Assembly (NCBI GenBank): GCA_037893225.1
Contig: JAZGUH010000002.1
Coordinates: 3,348,001 to 3,412,000, forward strand
From: Hippasteria phrygiana
Lineage: Eukaryota; Echinodermata; Asteroidea; Valvatida; Goniasteridae
Length of the DNA stretch: 64,000 nt
Direction of reading: 5' to 3'
The stretch's first letter is position 1, and each line of letters opens with the position of its first letter. Below are positions 1-11,672 of this stretch, in pieces. The notes beneath the pieces were generated by a model. That model did not search any database. It worked only from the letters and a program-made list of their open reading frames with translations, and had not been told where the DNA came from. A program made the position numbers and the translations under genes.

Positions 1-401
1 CACGGCACACGAAGATTGATGATTGGCCTTGTCATAAACGATCCTGATAGAAGCTAAAGGTAATATCGCATAGTAAAGCTGCAGCCAGCGGAGTGCATTA
101 AAGGAAACATGATTTAGGATCTATATTGCATTATTCCTGCTTAAAACAATAAAGTATTATCTTGACAATGATATTTTGTGTCCAGAGACAATTATTTCCC
201 AGATTAAATAATTATGAGAAAACAATTTTTGAAAATGTTTGTCCAAGCTACTCCGCCCCCTTGAGTGGGACCCTCATTAACATAAGTGTGTGACGTAGAT
301 CGAGGCACATTACCCATTCATCACGGGTATGCATTGTGTGTACATTGTACGGCGAAAATTCTTCGTCCAAAATCTAAGCAAAATATAGTGGTTTTTCGGC
401 C

Positions 402-686
402 ATGCCGACAAGGTGTGTGGCTGCTGGGTGCAACAAAACAACGACGGATGGAGTAAGCCTTCATTTATTTCCAACTGATGCGAAATATCGGAGAATTTGG
501 ACGGCGAAAGTGAAGGTGACAAGAGCAAAGTGGTCCGGCCCCAGCAGCTTTTCAGCGTTATGTAGCGACCATTTTGAGCCGTCGTGTTTCGATACTGGTA
601 TTTTTAAATCCTTTGGGATGACCATTAAAAATATGCTCAAGTCCACTGCCATCCCAACAAAGTTCCCAGATGTGAGTAAGATATAG
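402..686 (+). CDS. THAP-domain zinc-finger protein, 5' exon
   Basis: The product begins with a THAP domain, a C2CH zinc-dependent DNA-binding fold shared by cellular THAP proteins and P-element-type transposases. Zinc ligands visible are Cys5, Cys10, Cys54 and His57 (C-x4-C-x43-C-x2-H). Other family hallmarks are MPTRCVAAGC at the N-terminus, HLFP at 21-24, Trp33, Trp44, HFEPSCF at 57-63 and a closing AIPTKF at 83-88, matching the usual AVPTIF box. The ATG at 402 places the first Cys at residue 5, as in most THAP proteins, so the start is well supported. The frame stops at TAG 684-686. A GTGAGT donor at 672 and a GTAAGT donor at 747 both lie downstream of the domain, so this is probably a first coding exon. 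DNA binding is known for the family; the target and the rest of the protein are not visible here. Confidence 0.85.
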   Translation: MPTRCVAAGCNKTTTDGVSLHLFPTDAKYRRIWTAKVKVTRAKWSGPSSFSALCSDHFEPSCFDTGIFKSFGMTIKNMLKSTAIPTKFPDVSKI

Positions 687-746
687 GCGAAAGCAGTTAA
701 ACGGCCCATTCCCCGAGGAGCCTTCGCTAAAAGGGAGAAAATCAGG
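687..746 (+). pseudogene. In-frame continuation of the THAP exon after TAG, to a splice donor
   Basis: Directly after the TAG at 684-686 the same frame stays open for 20 codons and encodes a basic, proline-containing stretch (RPIPRGAFAKREKIR) of the sort that often follows the THAP box. It ends exactly at a consensus donor, AGG|GTAAGT, at 747-752 in phase 0. This looks like true coding sequence beyond a nonsense codon. Either the locus is a recent pseudogene or allele, or the upstream donor at 672 is the real exon end. Which is true cannot be decided from the window. Confidence 0.45.
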
Positions 747-752
747 GTAAGT

Positions 753-1841
753 TCGATGTTAGTTGTTGTTGCAACTTACGAAATTGCATGTGTAGACCTA
801 GTGTGTATACGGGCCGGGTCCAGACTATCGAGTCGATCCATGAATTTCGGTGCCTCGGTCTACGTCACGAACAGCGCCCTCAATTTGAGTCTCACTGAGA
901 AATTTAAAAAAGGGGGGGGGGGGGGGGGGGTCAATTTTTGAGCGGCAAATAATCACACTAAAACTTCACTTGAACCAGTTCGGCTATTAATTCACATTTA
1001 ATACATATAAATGAATTTATTTATGAAATAAAATGTGATCCGGTCAATTTGAGAAGCATGTTTCCTTTAAACGGCTACACACAGCCCAATAATAATTCCC
1101 CAGTCCATATTTCTTCACTGATACAGCAATATCAAATCGAAAGTTAACGTTCATTCCCGATAGCTTACACAAAAAAACACTCCTTTTTTTGTCATCTTAA
1201 AGGGACCATTGTAATATGATTTTGTTGATGGCGTGAATACATGTAGCACGAGGGCGTTATTACTGTGAATTTTTACCAGCCCTGTAGCAATTCTATAGGT
1301 AGTAGTTTTTAAATGTTACGTTTAAATTTAAACATAAAAACTAACATGTTGCAATTACTCCCTAGAATCGTTACAAAAGATCTGGAAATGTATAGTAACA
1401 TTATGTACGTTGTCATGCGTGTACATGTCTGTGTCGTAAAAATCATATCGCATGGCCATTTAAAACTTCCCACATCGAGTAATTCTTCAGCGATCCAAGA
1501 TGAATGTGTACGTGTTTGTATTCTCGGTGACTGCAAATAGACTCGTTTTTGCAATATTGAATTAAATTTGGAACGTTATTTTTTGAATTTTTAGGAGCAG
1601 TCTATCAGCTTTAAAGACCGATGCATTGCTAATGGTTTATGAATATTTGTTAACGTCATGGCACGGTGGAATATCATGCAAAACACTTTCTATCCGGAGT
1701 TAAGTTCCCAGTCAGAGTTATTTGCAAATTGTGCCCACGAAATTACCTTTGGCCGCCCACGTGAAACTGCAACCAGGCAAACAGGAAACCATTAGAAGCG
1801 TGTTTTCACCATAATTACGGCAATTTTGCATATAACCATGA
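753..1841. other. No gene recognised
   Basis: AT-rich sequence with the poly-G tract at 912-930 and short open frames without family motifs. It may be intron of the THAP gene, since it follows the donor at 747, but no acceptor or second exon is recognisable. Confidence 0.5.
912..930. repeat. Poly-G tract, 19 nt
   Basis: An uninterrupted run of G on the + strand, one of six G/C homopolymers of 14 nt or more in the window. Confidence 0.95.
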
Positions 1842-1877
1842 GGGGCCAATTTCATAGAGCTGCTTAAAGCACAAAAT
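1842..1877 (+). mobile_element. Fragment of foldback family C
   Basis: The terminal GGGGCCAATTTCATAGAGC and the adjoining cttaaagcacaaaa match the ends of the fuller copies at 20099 and 29259. Only one end is present here. Confidence 0.7.
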
Positions 1878-1925
1878 ATAACCGATATAATGTGTATGTT
1901 GTTGCCGCCCGGCCAGTGACAATAG

Positions 1926-2040
1926 CATCGATCTGCGCACTTCCTTTATGGTGTGATTCATTCATGCATGAATTAATTTGTTGAATAGCACTTGTTTAGC
2001 ACTGGGATCCTCGCTTTTAACCCGGAAGTGCGCTGATGGG
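1926..2040. mobile_element. Degenerate copy of TA-flanked family E
   Basis: It carries the family signature at both sides (GATCTGCGCACTTCC on the left, CCGGAAGTGCGC on the right) around an ATTCATTCATGCATGAATTA centre, as in the copies at 6006, 18387 and 19621. The terminal GAGGAAT is lost. Confidence 0.6.
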
Positions 2041-4882
2041 TTTAAGGTGAAACCTGCCCTAATTATTGCAATCATTATGGCCTATACAGCACAATCGTAC
2101 TAGTGGGTCAAATGAGCATTTTGAAAGGAAGGATATTTATGGAAATTGTTGAATGTTATAAGGATGAACAATATATCCGCCAAAAAATTCATGTTTACAA
2201 AGCCACAACACTGGTGATTTTGTTTTAGTTCAATTACATTATTTGTATGTCAGTTGACGTTTTACTTCTGTTTTTACACTCATTAATCAGCACGTTTTGT
2301 CTCTTTATACAAATAGTCGCATTGTTATAAATTGTCTTTATTTTATCAGACATACAATGTTTCATTCTAATTCCAAATAGTTTGCGTAATCATTGGAGGC
2401 AGCTCACGATCTATTTGGAGTTACCTGGTGGGAGCGACGGATGGTCTCCGTGTTCTTGGCCGGCCTTAAAGTGTAGCATAGCCCTTTACGGACAGTCGAT
2501 CCGGTGTACACAAAAAAATACACGTTACGCTTGTATCATGTTTTATATTGTACGAACAACGTACATGCAGCGTGCCTGACGGCTGACGTATACGGACAGT
2601 GAAATGAGCGGGTCCGTCAGCGAACGAAAATCTGTACGGGCCTGGTTTATCGGTTAGTAGTGCACAGTAGTAGCATGCGGATCATCCGTGTAGTATGTAG
2701 CAATAGGCCCTACGTGGTTTCGGGTCATGATTCGCGTGTTTTTAGTGCAAATGACTTTTTAAGAAATCAATTTGAATTGGTATGCAACCTGCGCGGAAAC
2801 GCCGATTTCTATTCTGAATCAGTTGTGATTATACGGTTAGCTAATTGGCCGCATTTGCTCAATAGCAATGCTGGATTAAGTTGGCTTACGCTAATCGTTT
2901 AGTCAGATGACGAAGGACGAAAAGCTTTCTTACGCTGAATGACACTGAAACCAATTTAAACACCAACATTAAAAAATGATGAACAGATGACAACGCAAGC
3001 TTACTAGTAACATTTTGCCTGCTTTGTTTTCGATAGTATGACTTTGTTTGAAAGTATAGTATTAAAACACCAAGACATTGCAATAATACCGTTAAGCAAC
3101 ACCCCCCCCCCCCCCAAAGCCAAACCAAAAGAAAACAAAACAAAACAAACTGACAACAAACATATGTTCCACGACGGGTTAATATTTTTGAAGCATGCAT
3201 GTATAAAAAGGAACAACACCCTCTTCGAAGGTACATACAGCGTTAATTTCCAGGTCCAAATACGCGGGACTTGCGTGAAACTAGATGCACGAGTAGGCCT
3301 ACACCATTCGCACGCACTGCACTTTCGGATAAAAAATGTCGTCACACTGTATATGAGGATTGCGAATGCGATCTTATACAGTGTTTTTGCATGGGGTATA
3401 TCGCGCGTAAAGTTAAGACCAAATGTGACCTGCCACCACAAAATGAGTTTAAAGTCGCACTATGGCTTTCTGAGTGTTACAAACAGAAACAACAATTTTT
3501 CACTGAAAAGTAATTTGTAGGATTTTATTAACTGTATATTAAAAAAAAAGCCTATTCTATCATATCCCAAAGTTTTAAAACTGAATCAATTTTCGAAACA
3601 TTTTGGAGGGGAATTCTTGTTTGAATTCGGGTAAAAGTGAGCACAGATCACAAACTTTGAGTTTCATTTTCTCAAAACAAGGGTTAAGACTCTGATAACT
3701 CTGAAAGGTTGTATCGGGGCCTTGGAAAACAGATCACAACACACAATATATCAGATTAAAGCTCTTAACCTGTATTTTCAGGAAATAACATAATCTTGAT
3801 TTTCAAATATTGCTACTTTACGCCCATTTTGTGGTAACAGGTCACAAATAGATTGCAGAATGTAGTAAGCGTTTTACGAATAAAACATACTTCCCGCCAT
3901 TATTCGGTTGTAGGACAAAATCCAATGAATTGAAATGTTCAACCAGAGGACGGACATTGTATCTTCTTTGCCCCTTATACCGAACAAAACAAATGCTACT
4001 TTAGGGATGGAAACGTTAGACCCATGAAAACTTCTAGAAAGTAGCAGAAGACCAAACAGTTGCACCTAATACGATGACCCACCGCTGCTTAGGCTTGGGC
4101 ATCGAAAAGCAAAGCTGTAATCGTCCGGGTAATATATTACCGTTATTATGTAATACAAAGGACACGCTAGTGTAGTATAGTAAATCACGCTTGCACTCCC
4201 ACTGCGACCTGAAAAGTATGAAAGCGTGAGGAAAAGCGCAGTAAGGTCTCTGAGAACGATTTGGTGACGAGTCAAGGACGGAAGAGGGTCACCATGAACT
4301 ACCTTGAGCGCCAAACCTCGGCGCTTGTTTTGTGCATGCTCAAAACAAGCGCAGCGGATCGGCGCTCTGACGAGAGCGGTGTAATGACGCAGTACAGTCG
4401 CCATGGCAGCGCAAAGTGAACTACATGAGCGTATCGTGGACGTAGCAACAACGCATAGAAGCGACTTGGGGTCGCAGAAATCGTCCCCTACGACTGGTGT
4501 GCGACTGCTGTACGCTCATTGGGCTCTGAAATACGTGCATCTCCCGTTCTTTAATTGCGCCGTTACTGCGCTTCCACTACGCTTTATGGGCTTGTTTCCG
4601 CTCATTCTACGTCCACACTGCGCTGCCACTGAGATAACGCTCGTAATACGTCCAAGGCGTTGTTCCGACGTTTGCAATAGGTTCACAATGCGTTCTTATT
4701 ACGATCCCACTTCCACTGATGGGAGAGGACTGGGCGACCGTCGAGACTGTGATGGAGACGGCCTTCCTCGACCCCTGCCTTGTCCTCTGGACACTGAGAT
4801 CTTCCCTCATGGTTCTTTTTGGCATGGTGCACACACACAGCGGTTGAAAGTAGAATGTAGACTGATCAGGTCGCAGGAGGCT
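2041..4882. other. Gene-free interval
   Basis: No recognisable domain in any frame. It contains a 14-nt poly-C at 3102-3115 and a TAGGCCTA at 3294. The open frames around 3004-3520 lack motifs and overlap each other on both strands. From about 4430 to 4700 the DNA is a degenerate run of short GCG/CGC-containing words, related to the inverted run at 5336-5480. Confidence 0.5.
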
Positions 4883-5158
4883 TTATAACACCTCATCCAC
4901 ATATTCTGTTTCTTGATTGGCCGAGAGCGAGTCACATGGCATTTTCTATTTTGGCTATCTTCCTGTGCACGGCAAAACGCGTATTGTTCCGAAGTGCCAG
5001 CGCTACAGAGCTGGGTTCAAACATTTCGTTAAGGGGTAAAGAGCAAATACATTTTCCACTAATTTTGTATTGGAATAGAAGTCCATTTTAACTGTATTTA
5101 AATTTAAATAATGTAACAATTTTAAAGTCAAGCAGAATCTGTGGGTGAGGTGTTATAA
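4883..5158. mobile_element. Foldback element with 26-bp inverted ends
   Basis: The left end TTATAACACCTCATCCACAT is repeated in inverted form at 5132-5158, with about 24 of 26 positions matching. The interior is non-coding. It sits immediately left of the near-perfect hairpin at 5160. Confidence 0.65.
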
Positions 5159-5159
5159 A

Positions 5160-5324
5160 ACAAATATTTACTGCTTTTATCTCGTGGTGTGGTAAAACTA
5201 GCCTCCCTCGGTGATCCATGGAGCATTCTATTTTCCCTCGGCTTCGCCTCGGGAAAATAGAATGCTCCATGGATCACCTCGGGAGGCTAGTTTTACTACA
5301 CCACTTGAAGCAGTAAATATTTGT
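5160..5324. repeat. Near-perfect 165-bp hairpin
   Basis: The two arms of about 80 nt are almost exact reverse complements, starting ACAAATATTTACTGCTT at 5160 and ending with its complement at 5324. They meet at a small loop in the CTCGGCTTCGCCTCGG centre (about 5237-5250). Such arms suggest a young foldback or MITE, or a recent palindromic duplication. There is no coding content. Confidence 0.85.
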
Positions 5325-5335
5325 ATACTATATAC

Positions 5336-5480
5336 ACGCCGCGCACGCGCAGTGAGCGAGTTGCAAACGTATTGAGAGCGTAGTGAGAGCGCAGCGAGAG
5401 CGACTTGGACGCACTGAGAGCGCAGTGGGAGCGCATTAAGAGCGCACTGAATATCAAACTTGGAACGCATAGGGTACTGT
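5336..5480. repeat. Degenerate short-word tandem repeat (GAGAGCGCAGT-like)
   Basis: Words such as gagagcgcagcgagagcg and actgagagcgcagtggg recur with 10-13 bp spacing. The complementary word set lies on the other side of the hairpins at about 4440-4700, so the two runs may be subterminal repeats of one larger foldback element of about 1.1-1.3 kb. Confidence 0.5.
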
Positions 5481-6005
5481 AAGCTACTGTTAAGCTACCT
5501 GGTGTCATTGATTTCACAATGTTCGGCGATGTCACTGCGCTTTTTTGAACATTTTCACAAAGTCCGGGAGCGCAAAGTGGTCGGCGGCTGATCGCGGTAT
5601 GACAGGGGTGTGACAGGGGTTTTAGTGATCGATGATATCGATAATTGGGAGAGTGGCCGGTCACGTGAGAGGGTTTAACCAATAATAAGGAAAAGTAATC
5701 GGATATTATTGGAGTTGGATATTCATTGGGTGCACCGTTTAGCTTTTGATAGGTGCACTTCAATATTTAGCTTTTGCTCCAGTTTTACTGTGTACCCAAA
5801 AGAAGGAAACCGAGAAATATATCAGCATTCGTGATTTGTTGGGATTGATCATAAAACTAATACATAATGTACCAGAAAGGTTAAAATGTCAGCTTTCATT
5901 ATGACACCGTATGTGATTTAATCCAATTAGGCATTAGGACACGATGAGCACTTTACTATGACACGTGCAAATGCTATTCTGGAATTGTTTTAGTTTTGCG
6001 CCATA

Positions 6006-6236
6006 GAGGAATCCCACAACGACGAGTTTAGCGCCGATCTGCGCACTTCCGTTTGAAAACAAGGATCTCAATGTCACAGTAAACAACTTTATGCTGATCG
6101 TGCGCCCATGCGCTTCCTTTTATGGTCCGATTTATTCATGCGTGAATGAATGTGCTGAAAAGCGTTGATTTGTTTGCCACTGACATTCTCGCTTTCAACC
6201 CGGAAGTGCGCAGAAGGGGCTAATGTGAAATTCCTC
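6006..6236. mobile_element. Family E MITE with TA target duplication
   Basis: Inverted ends GAGGAAT...ATTCCTC are flanked by TA on both sides (6004-6005 and 6237-6238). Subterminal GCGCCGATCTGCGCACTTCC and its relative CCGGAAGTGCGCAG sit near the two ends. A TA target duplication is typical of Tc1/mariner-type transposition. There is no transposase inside; it is non-autonomous. Confidence 0.85.
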
Positions 6237-6238
6237 TA

Positions 6239-6931
6239 TTGAGCCGGGGCATCACTGTGAAGAAAGGGAAATGGAAGGGCTGAAACTGACCATGTCATTG
6301 TACCTGATATTAAGTAATCTCTTTTTAAATTTCTTCCACACATTCCTGTGTCAGGTGGGTAGGCACTTCAGATGTAAAGATGGTGCAGTTAATGAACGCC
6401 CTTTGGAACACCCTTCGTTGTTGCTGTTACTGATTTATTTATCTTTTTTTTAAATTTTTTAGACAGACTGTATAATTGAGGAGAGTAGCAAACGATAACA
6501 AATTTGTACGGGTATCAAATGCTATGTTTTATTTATGAGACCCATGGAAAATCCTATACGGAACTGTTAACTTCTTGATATCTGCAATATCGGTATTGTA
6601 ACCCGTTTTACAAGATTCAATAATGACCGCTGGGTGCTACCGCTGTTATAATAATATATAAACGCCTTTGAAATGCCATTTTCGGAAAGGTACTGGCAGG
6701 TTTACCATTCTCATATTCTTATTCACAAATATCTTTCTGCAAAAACAATGAAAGCAAATTAAAATCTTATACATGTATACAGTATAGATACAGAATGTTT
6801 ACTTGAATTTCGAAGCATATACAAAGTAGCAAACTGCGCTGGAGCGCGTCTGTATAAGTTTCTTCCACCTGTTTTTAACATTCATACTCATGCGCAGACC
6901 ATATCCGTTTACATCGCTCAATGGGGAAAGG
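6239..6931. other. No gene recognised
   Basis: AT-rich non-coding sequence between two MITEs; no motif or repeat family identified. Confidence 0.4.
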
Positions 6932-6935
6932 TTAA

Positions 6936-7486
6936 AGGCAGTGTACACGATTGGTCATTGTTGCAATGTTCAGAAATGGGCGGATTTGGGGGTTCGTTCC
7001 ACCGACCTGTTCAAAGTTTTGCGTTCTTGGATGGCGAAAAAAAAGAGAGAAGACGGCGTTCGTTTTTAACCGTCGGGCGGCATTTGTTACAGCGCCCTAA
7101 ATTTGTAAATGGGATCGTTTTCAATTGGTCACATAACATGTACAGAGGCCGAGGGCCGAGCGGAACGTCCAAGATCCACTGTATGCACTGGTTAAAACGC
7201 GTCGCTTTGGTACACTACGCGTGCGACCGTTTTCGGTTTGTTAACCCATTTTAGACACAACACGGATTATCTACATTCGGTCAATAGAGGGCAGTTTTCC
7301 AACGTTTGTTCGGCCGAACAATCGTTGGAAAACGATATAATTTTCCACTTTTCTTGAAAACGACAACACACCTGGTGCCATAATTTTACAGGATGATTGA
7401 AACTACTATTAACTTACAGTCTAGTAAGGTATTTCATAATAATTCAGTAAAAACAAATGGAGGATTACCAATCGTGCACACTACCT
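6936..7486 (+). mobile_element. Family A element, copy 1 (TTAA-flanked)
   Basis: It is flanked by TTAA at 6932-6935 and 7487-7490. The inverted ends AGGCAGTGTACACGATTGGT and AGGTAGTGTGCACGATTGGT (from the right end) agree closely. The interior has the family's palindromic core around 7298-7340 (CCAACG...CGGCCG...CGTTGG). TTAA targets are used by piggyBac and Kolobok transposases; no transposase is present. Confidence 0.85.
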
Positions 7487-7639
7487 TTAAACTGAGATTT
7501 GTATAAATAGTGCTTGCAAGCTGACCTAAAAAATCCAAGGAGATTTGGCGAGAGTATACTTCGGGTACACCGCACACAGCTTTAAATTGATGACACAGCT
7601 TTGGTACGGTACCGTAATGATCAAAAGCCACCTTGATTT

Positions 7640-8030
7640 ACTTTCCATCGGAAAGCCTACTGTTTATAAAGATGGTGCTGGTACTAATCCTTCCGCGAAA
7701 TATTTCTGCCTGAAATATTTTCATCTTCGAGAACTGTAGGCCTAAGACCTAAAAAGAAAACCGATTTGGATTATTTCGATTGTAAAAATCTAATTTAGCA
7801 CATTATGAACGTGCACAAAAATCAGTGTTAAATCAAAACGGTTTTTCAGTTTCTCAAGACTCGGTTGACAGATTGAGCTCAAAGTTCACAGGTTTGCCAT
7901 GTCATGTACATGTTGAATCACAGGATTGTGATGTACGAACGCTGCCGGCAACGATGTTGCCGGCTCCACCAATGCTATATCATACCTTTAACGTGAGGCA
8001 GCGTCTTAATTTATGAAATTATTTTGTCTG
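7640..8030 (-). mobile_element. Family L repeat, copy 1
   Basis: On the minus strand it contains the family's ordered words: GAGCTCAATC, GATTTTTGTGCACGTTC, the TCTCGAAGATG block and GGTACCAGC-like sequence. The same order is seen at 13720, 48825 and 60005. Open frames here have no motifs. Confidence 0.6.
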
Positions 8031-9533
8031 ACTAGCTTTGATGTTAATGGTTTTTGTGACAGAAAAAGAGGTATTTCAATTTTGGAAATAACGCAACTTG
8101 ATGGCGAAAATAATGACAAATTTGACCCCCACTCCCGATTAGTCCATTTATATGCACGTTGTTATACATGGTAAATACAAATAAAAATGTATGTTCACAT
8201 ACAGATGACAAGTGATCTGGAATTTGAGACGCTTGCGTGTTCTATAGGCCTATTCAATTACACACCAAGAGGAAATTCGGGGCCTCGGTTCCTGATTAAA
8301 GATCAATAAAAGATGAATTGATTAAAGATCAATAAATTTGTCTATCGGTATAATGCAAGCAAGTTTGCCACAAGAACGTACAAGGTCGAGACAAATATAT
8401 TTCTAGGCACTGCGCATGGTGCCAGCTCAATAGTTGCAATTAGTCCACGTTCATATTTAACTGTCAATTTCTATTTTAGCCTTTTTGTGAGATATAAGAG
8501 CACAATGTGGAACTGTTGGTAGCAGATGAAAATCATGTTTGAAAATCGACATACCTGCAGAACAGTGCGAAACTTCCAATAGAAAATTAATGAAGCAAAT
8601 GAAAATATAAAACGATTATTAGAAATGAACGTGTGCTCTTCAAATATTCTGTTTTCATATACGGTTAAAGAATTTCAGTTTTATTGACAACTTTATAACA
8701 AAACTGAAAGTTAGCAATGCAATTTATGAGATACAGACGAACTGGCAACATAAATCTGCTATGTTCATGCTTTTGGGTGTATACCGCCCTGAAAATACGT
8801 TTTAAAAGTCAAATTCATTGACCCATGACTAATTGTCAATTTCCATTACGTAATTTGATTGCCAGAGTCTTGGGTGTCACTGTCAAGACAAAATGTGTTG
8901 AGAAATTATAATCCTTCATAATTGAAGATTTTTTTTTAAGTGGGGGTCCTTTTTTGCTGGACACCCTGTAAAGCGGAAATTCAGGTTACATCTTTTCCAA
9001 TAGATTTGTCTACGGTTATTTCATACAGTATTACATACAGTTATTTCATACATGTTATAAATTGCGTTGCAAACATAAAATGTTTTAGCCAATTCGCTAG
9101 GTTTTCGTGGCTAATAACTGTGAAAACCAAATTTGAAAAAAAAACTGTGCACACGTTACACCGGTTATTCACATGGACTTTTTAATTGACTGGAGTTAAC
9201 TTGCGACTGTCGCTCTCACGAGACTTGCTCGCTCTAAACGTCGGGCACTTATTCCTCCATGCTTGAACTTACTCCACAGCGTTACCTCCTGTACAATCTC
9301 AGTGTGTTAATTGGTTACGCACACGATGTCCTCATAAGGTCACTCAAGGACGTAAGGTTAATTAAAACTACAGGGCTCAACGTGTTGGCAGACACCGCAG
9401 ATGCATACATGGGGAGGGAGTCGGTGTACGTCATTGCACGTCCTGATGAAAACCGCCCGTTAGGGTGGACTCGTGGGGTGGATATTTTGCACCTGTGACG
9501 GTAAAATTGCTCCATCCTTGCATTGCAACATGC
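8031..9533. other. No gene recognised
   Basis: AT-rich non-coding sequence with a TAGGCCTA at 8245. Short open frames (for example 8940-9185 and 9259-9498) carry no recognisable motif. Confidence 0.4.
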
Positions 9534-9541
9534 ATTCCAAT

Positions 9542-10104
9542 TAGGGGTGTGCATTTACGAGTAGCAAGGGAATCGGGTACCCGATTGAAAACAAGCATGG
9601 GTACCCGGTATACCCGTTGAGGAATTATCTTATTGTTTGTAAAGGTCCGCACGTTAATACTGCCACATCGGTAGGCCTACATCAATGCACTGTGCCAAGA
9701 TGCAACCAGTGAGCTCTATAGCTTTAACACTAACCCTGCCAGACGCAGCACAGTGCATAATGTGCCGACAGCTCCATTTTGCTGCACTCTGCACACAACT
9801 CAATGTGACAAAGTATGCAATCTGATGCGTCTGGCAGGGTTCCAGCAAAAATGCCCTGGTGGGTTAGGGTTTTAAGGTGTACATTGCATTTTCGGAAGCG
9901 TCATCTGTTTTGTTTTTCCATGTACCCTCGTTTTAATTAGAAAATTCCCCACAAATGACATTCAAAAACTTCCTTTTACATTGTCTGACAAAGTACTAAG
10001 CAATATGTTAATTCGTTTAGGGGTACTCGATTCCATAATCTGGATCCGGTTCCTGACATGTAACGATCGGGAACACGGGTACCCGGTTCGGTTGCACAGC
10101 CCTA
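9542..10104. mobile_element. hAT-like element with perfect 8-bp target duplication
   Basis: Terminal inverted repeats TAGGGGTGTGCA and TAGGGCTGTGCA (from the right end) are flanked by an exact 8-bp duplication ATTCCAAT (9534-9541 and 10105-10112). Both features are diagnostic for hAT. The 563-bp body has GGGTACCCG words near both ends and no transposase. An inner palindrome at 9732-9841 looks like a second insertion. Confidence 0.9.
9732..9841. mobile_element. Small foldback nested in the hAT-like element
   Basis: AACCCTGCCAGACGCA at 9732 is repeated exactly in inverted form ending at 9841. No clear target duplication was seen. Confidence 0.6.
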
Positions 10105-10312
10105 ATTCCAATTCATGAGGACGTTGTGAAAACCACTGGTCAATATGTATGGAATAAGCAAACGCAACTATTTGTACAACTATTACCCCAACTGAGTGAT
10201 GAGTGAAAGATTGGTGCAGATCAGACGTCACCGGGATGTTTTAAGTCCAAGACTGTCCAATGGCAATTAGTCCCTGAACGTTGAACTTCTATCCACTAAA
10301 CACAAATCTTAA

Positions 10313-10730
10313 AGGTAGTATACAACATTTGCTTTTGCTGTAATTTTCAGAAATGAATGGATTTGGGGGTTAGTATTTTATGGCAAATTCTGTATTACTG
10401 ACCTGTTTAAAGCTTTGTGTGCAAAGATGCTGGGAAAACAGAGAAAACGGAGGGGAAAATACTGTTCTTGTAGTCTGGTTCCTTGACCCTACTTCAGACA
10501 AAACGGAGCAATTCATAGGCGTCAGGGCATTATCAGGTCGGGGAACTAGATTATTTCCAACGATTCGGCCGACATTCGCCGGAAATTGATACAAAAATTC
10601 CACTTTTCTTGAAAATGACAGCACGCCAGCTGCCATGATTTCACAGGATGCTTGAGACTACTGACTTACAGTCAAGTATGGTATTTCATAATTCGGTAGT
10701 TTGTTGTTTGCAAATGTTGCATAATTACCT
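10313..10730 (+). mobile_element. Family A element, copy 2 (TTAA-flanked)
   Basis: TTAA flanks lie at 10309-10312 and 10731-10734. The ends AGGTAGTATACAACATTTGC and its inverted match before ATTACCT agree. Internal family words include ATGCTGGGAAAACAGAGAAA, GGGGAACTAGA, the CCAACGATT core and CTTTTCTTGAAAATGACAGC. It is non-coding. Confidence 0.9.
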
Positions 10731-10734
10731 TTAA

Positions 10735-11672
10735 GTTTCTTATCTCAAGCTGGCAAGAAAAGGGTGAAATGTGGAAATAGGCTTCCCGATTGGTGTATTT
10801 GGCCCACGTCATCAAAATTATACTTGGCATCCTTTTTTGTTTGGTTGTGGGCCGTTCTAAATTGAAGAATGCAATACACCCGTAAAAAATATTACCCGGA
10901 ACTTTCGTTTATCGAGAAAAAAATGTGTGGATAACCGGGCCTCTAAAGGAAATAGAAACGAAGGGTTTACACCTGCTGTTTTTATAGTCGCTCTCTATCG
11001 ATCATGCATACATGGCATATCATCACATCCCAACGATAACACTGTTTGGTTTGTTCCTGTAACTCCAAGGCTGATGGCGCACTACTATTCCATGAACGTT
11101 GCCGGTAAATTGAACCACTCAGTCTGTATGGAGTGGTATCCTATTTTGACATTGGGTGAGCCTTTCCAACAGGACTGGTGTTAATAAAAGCATCACATGA
11201 ACCGTTACTCCAGTATTAGGTGTACTCTGCGACACAACCTTTCGAAAATATAATGGCTCCTTCATGTACAATTGCCGGCGAAGTCAGTCAATGGTGGAAA
11301 CTTTCTCCCCCGCACCCGTGGGGTAGGATCTTCCATGGGCGAACATGCTTGTCTATGCATTATTCCATGTACTTTTGTGTCCGGTTCGTTTATAAAATAC
11401 AATGGGAGATTCTGATACAATTGAAATGACGATGACAACTTCCATGGGAAATCATGCATAATGCCATGAAATGTGAGCAGACGAAGAAGTACGAGAAAAT
11501 ATGGGAGATCGGTGGGAAAACATTCTGGGTATACAAAACCAAACACGCTCCAGTTTACGTGGCTGTGCATTACACTTGTTGCGGTCCAAAATACACAAGT
11601 TTGTTCACGATATGATACTCATTATATACAGAAAGTTGCATTGGAGAGTCTGTTGGTCTGTGTGTCCGTGTG
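10735..11672. other. Intergenic, 3' flank of the membrane-protein gene
   Basis: No recognisable domain. The interval at about 11300-11460 has repeated CATGGAA/TTCCATG words (cttccatgggc, attccatg, cttccatggg). Open frames here carry no motifs. Confidence 0.4.

Noticed and set aside
3004..3520. Overlapping 145- and 160-codon frames on opposite strands
   Set aside because: They cross a poly-C tract and contain no recognisable motif; overlapping antisense frames of similar length suggest chance.
4403..4888. 161-codon plus-strand frame
   Set aside because: No domain, signal peptide or conserved motif; lies over degenerate GCG-word repeats next to foldback elements.
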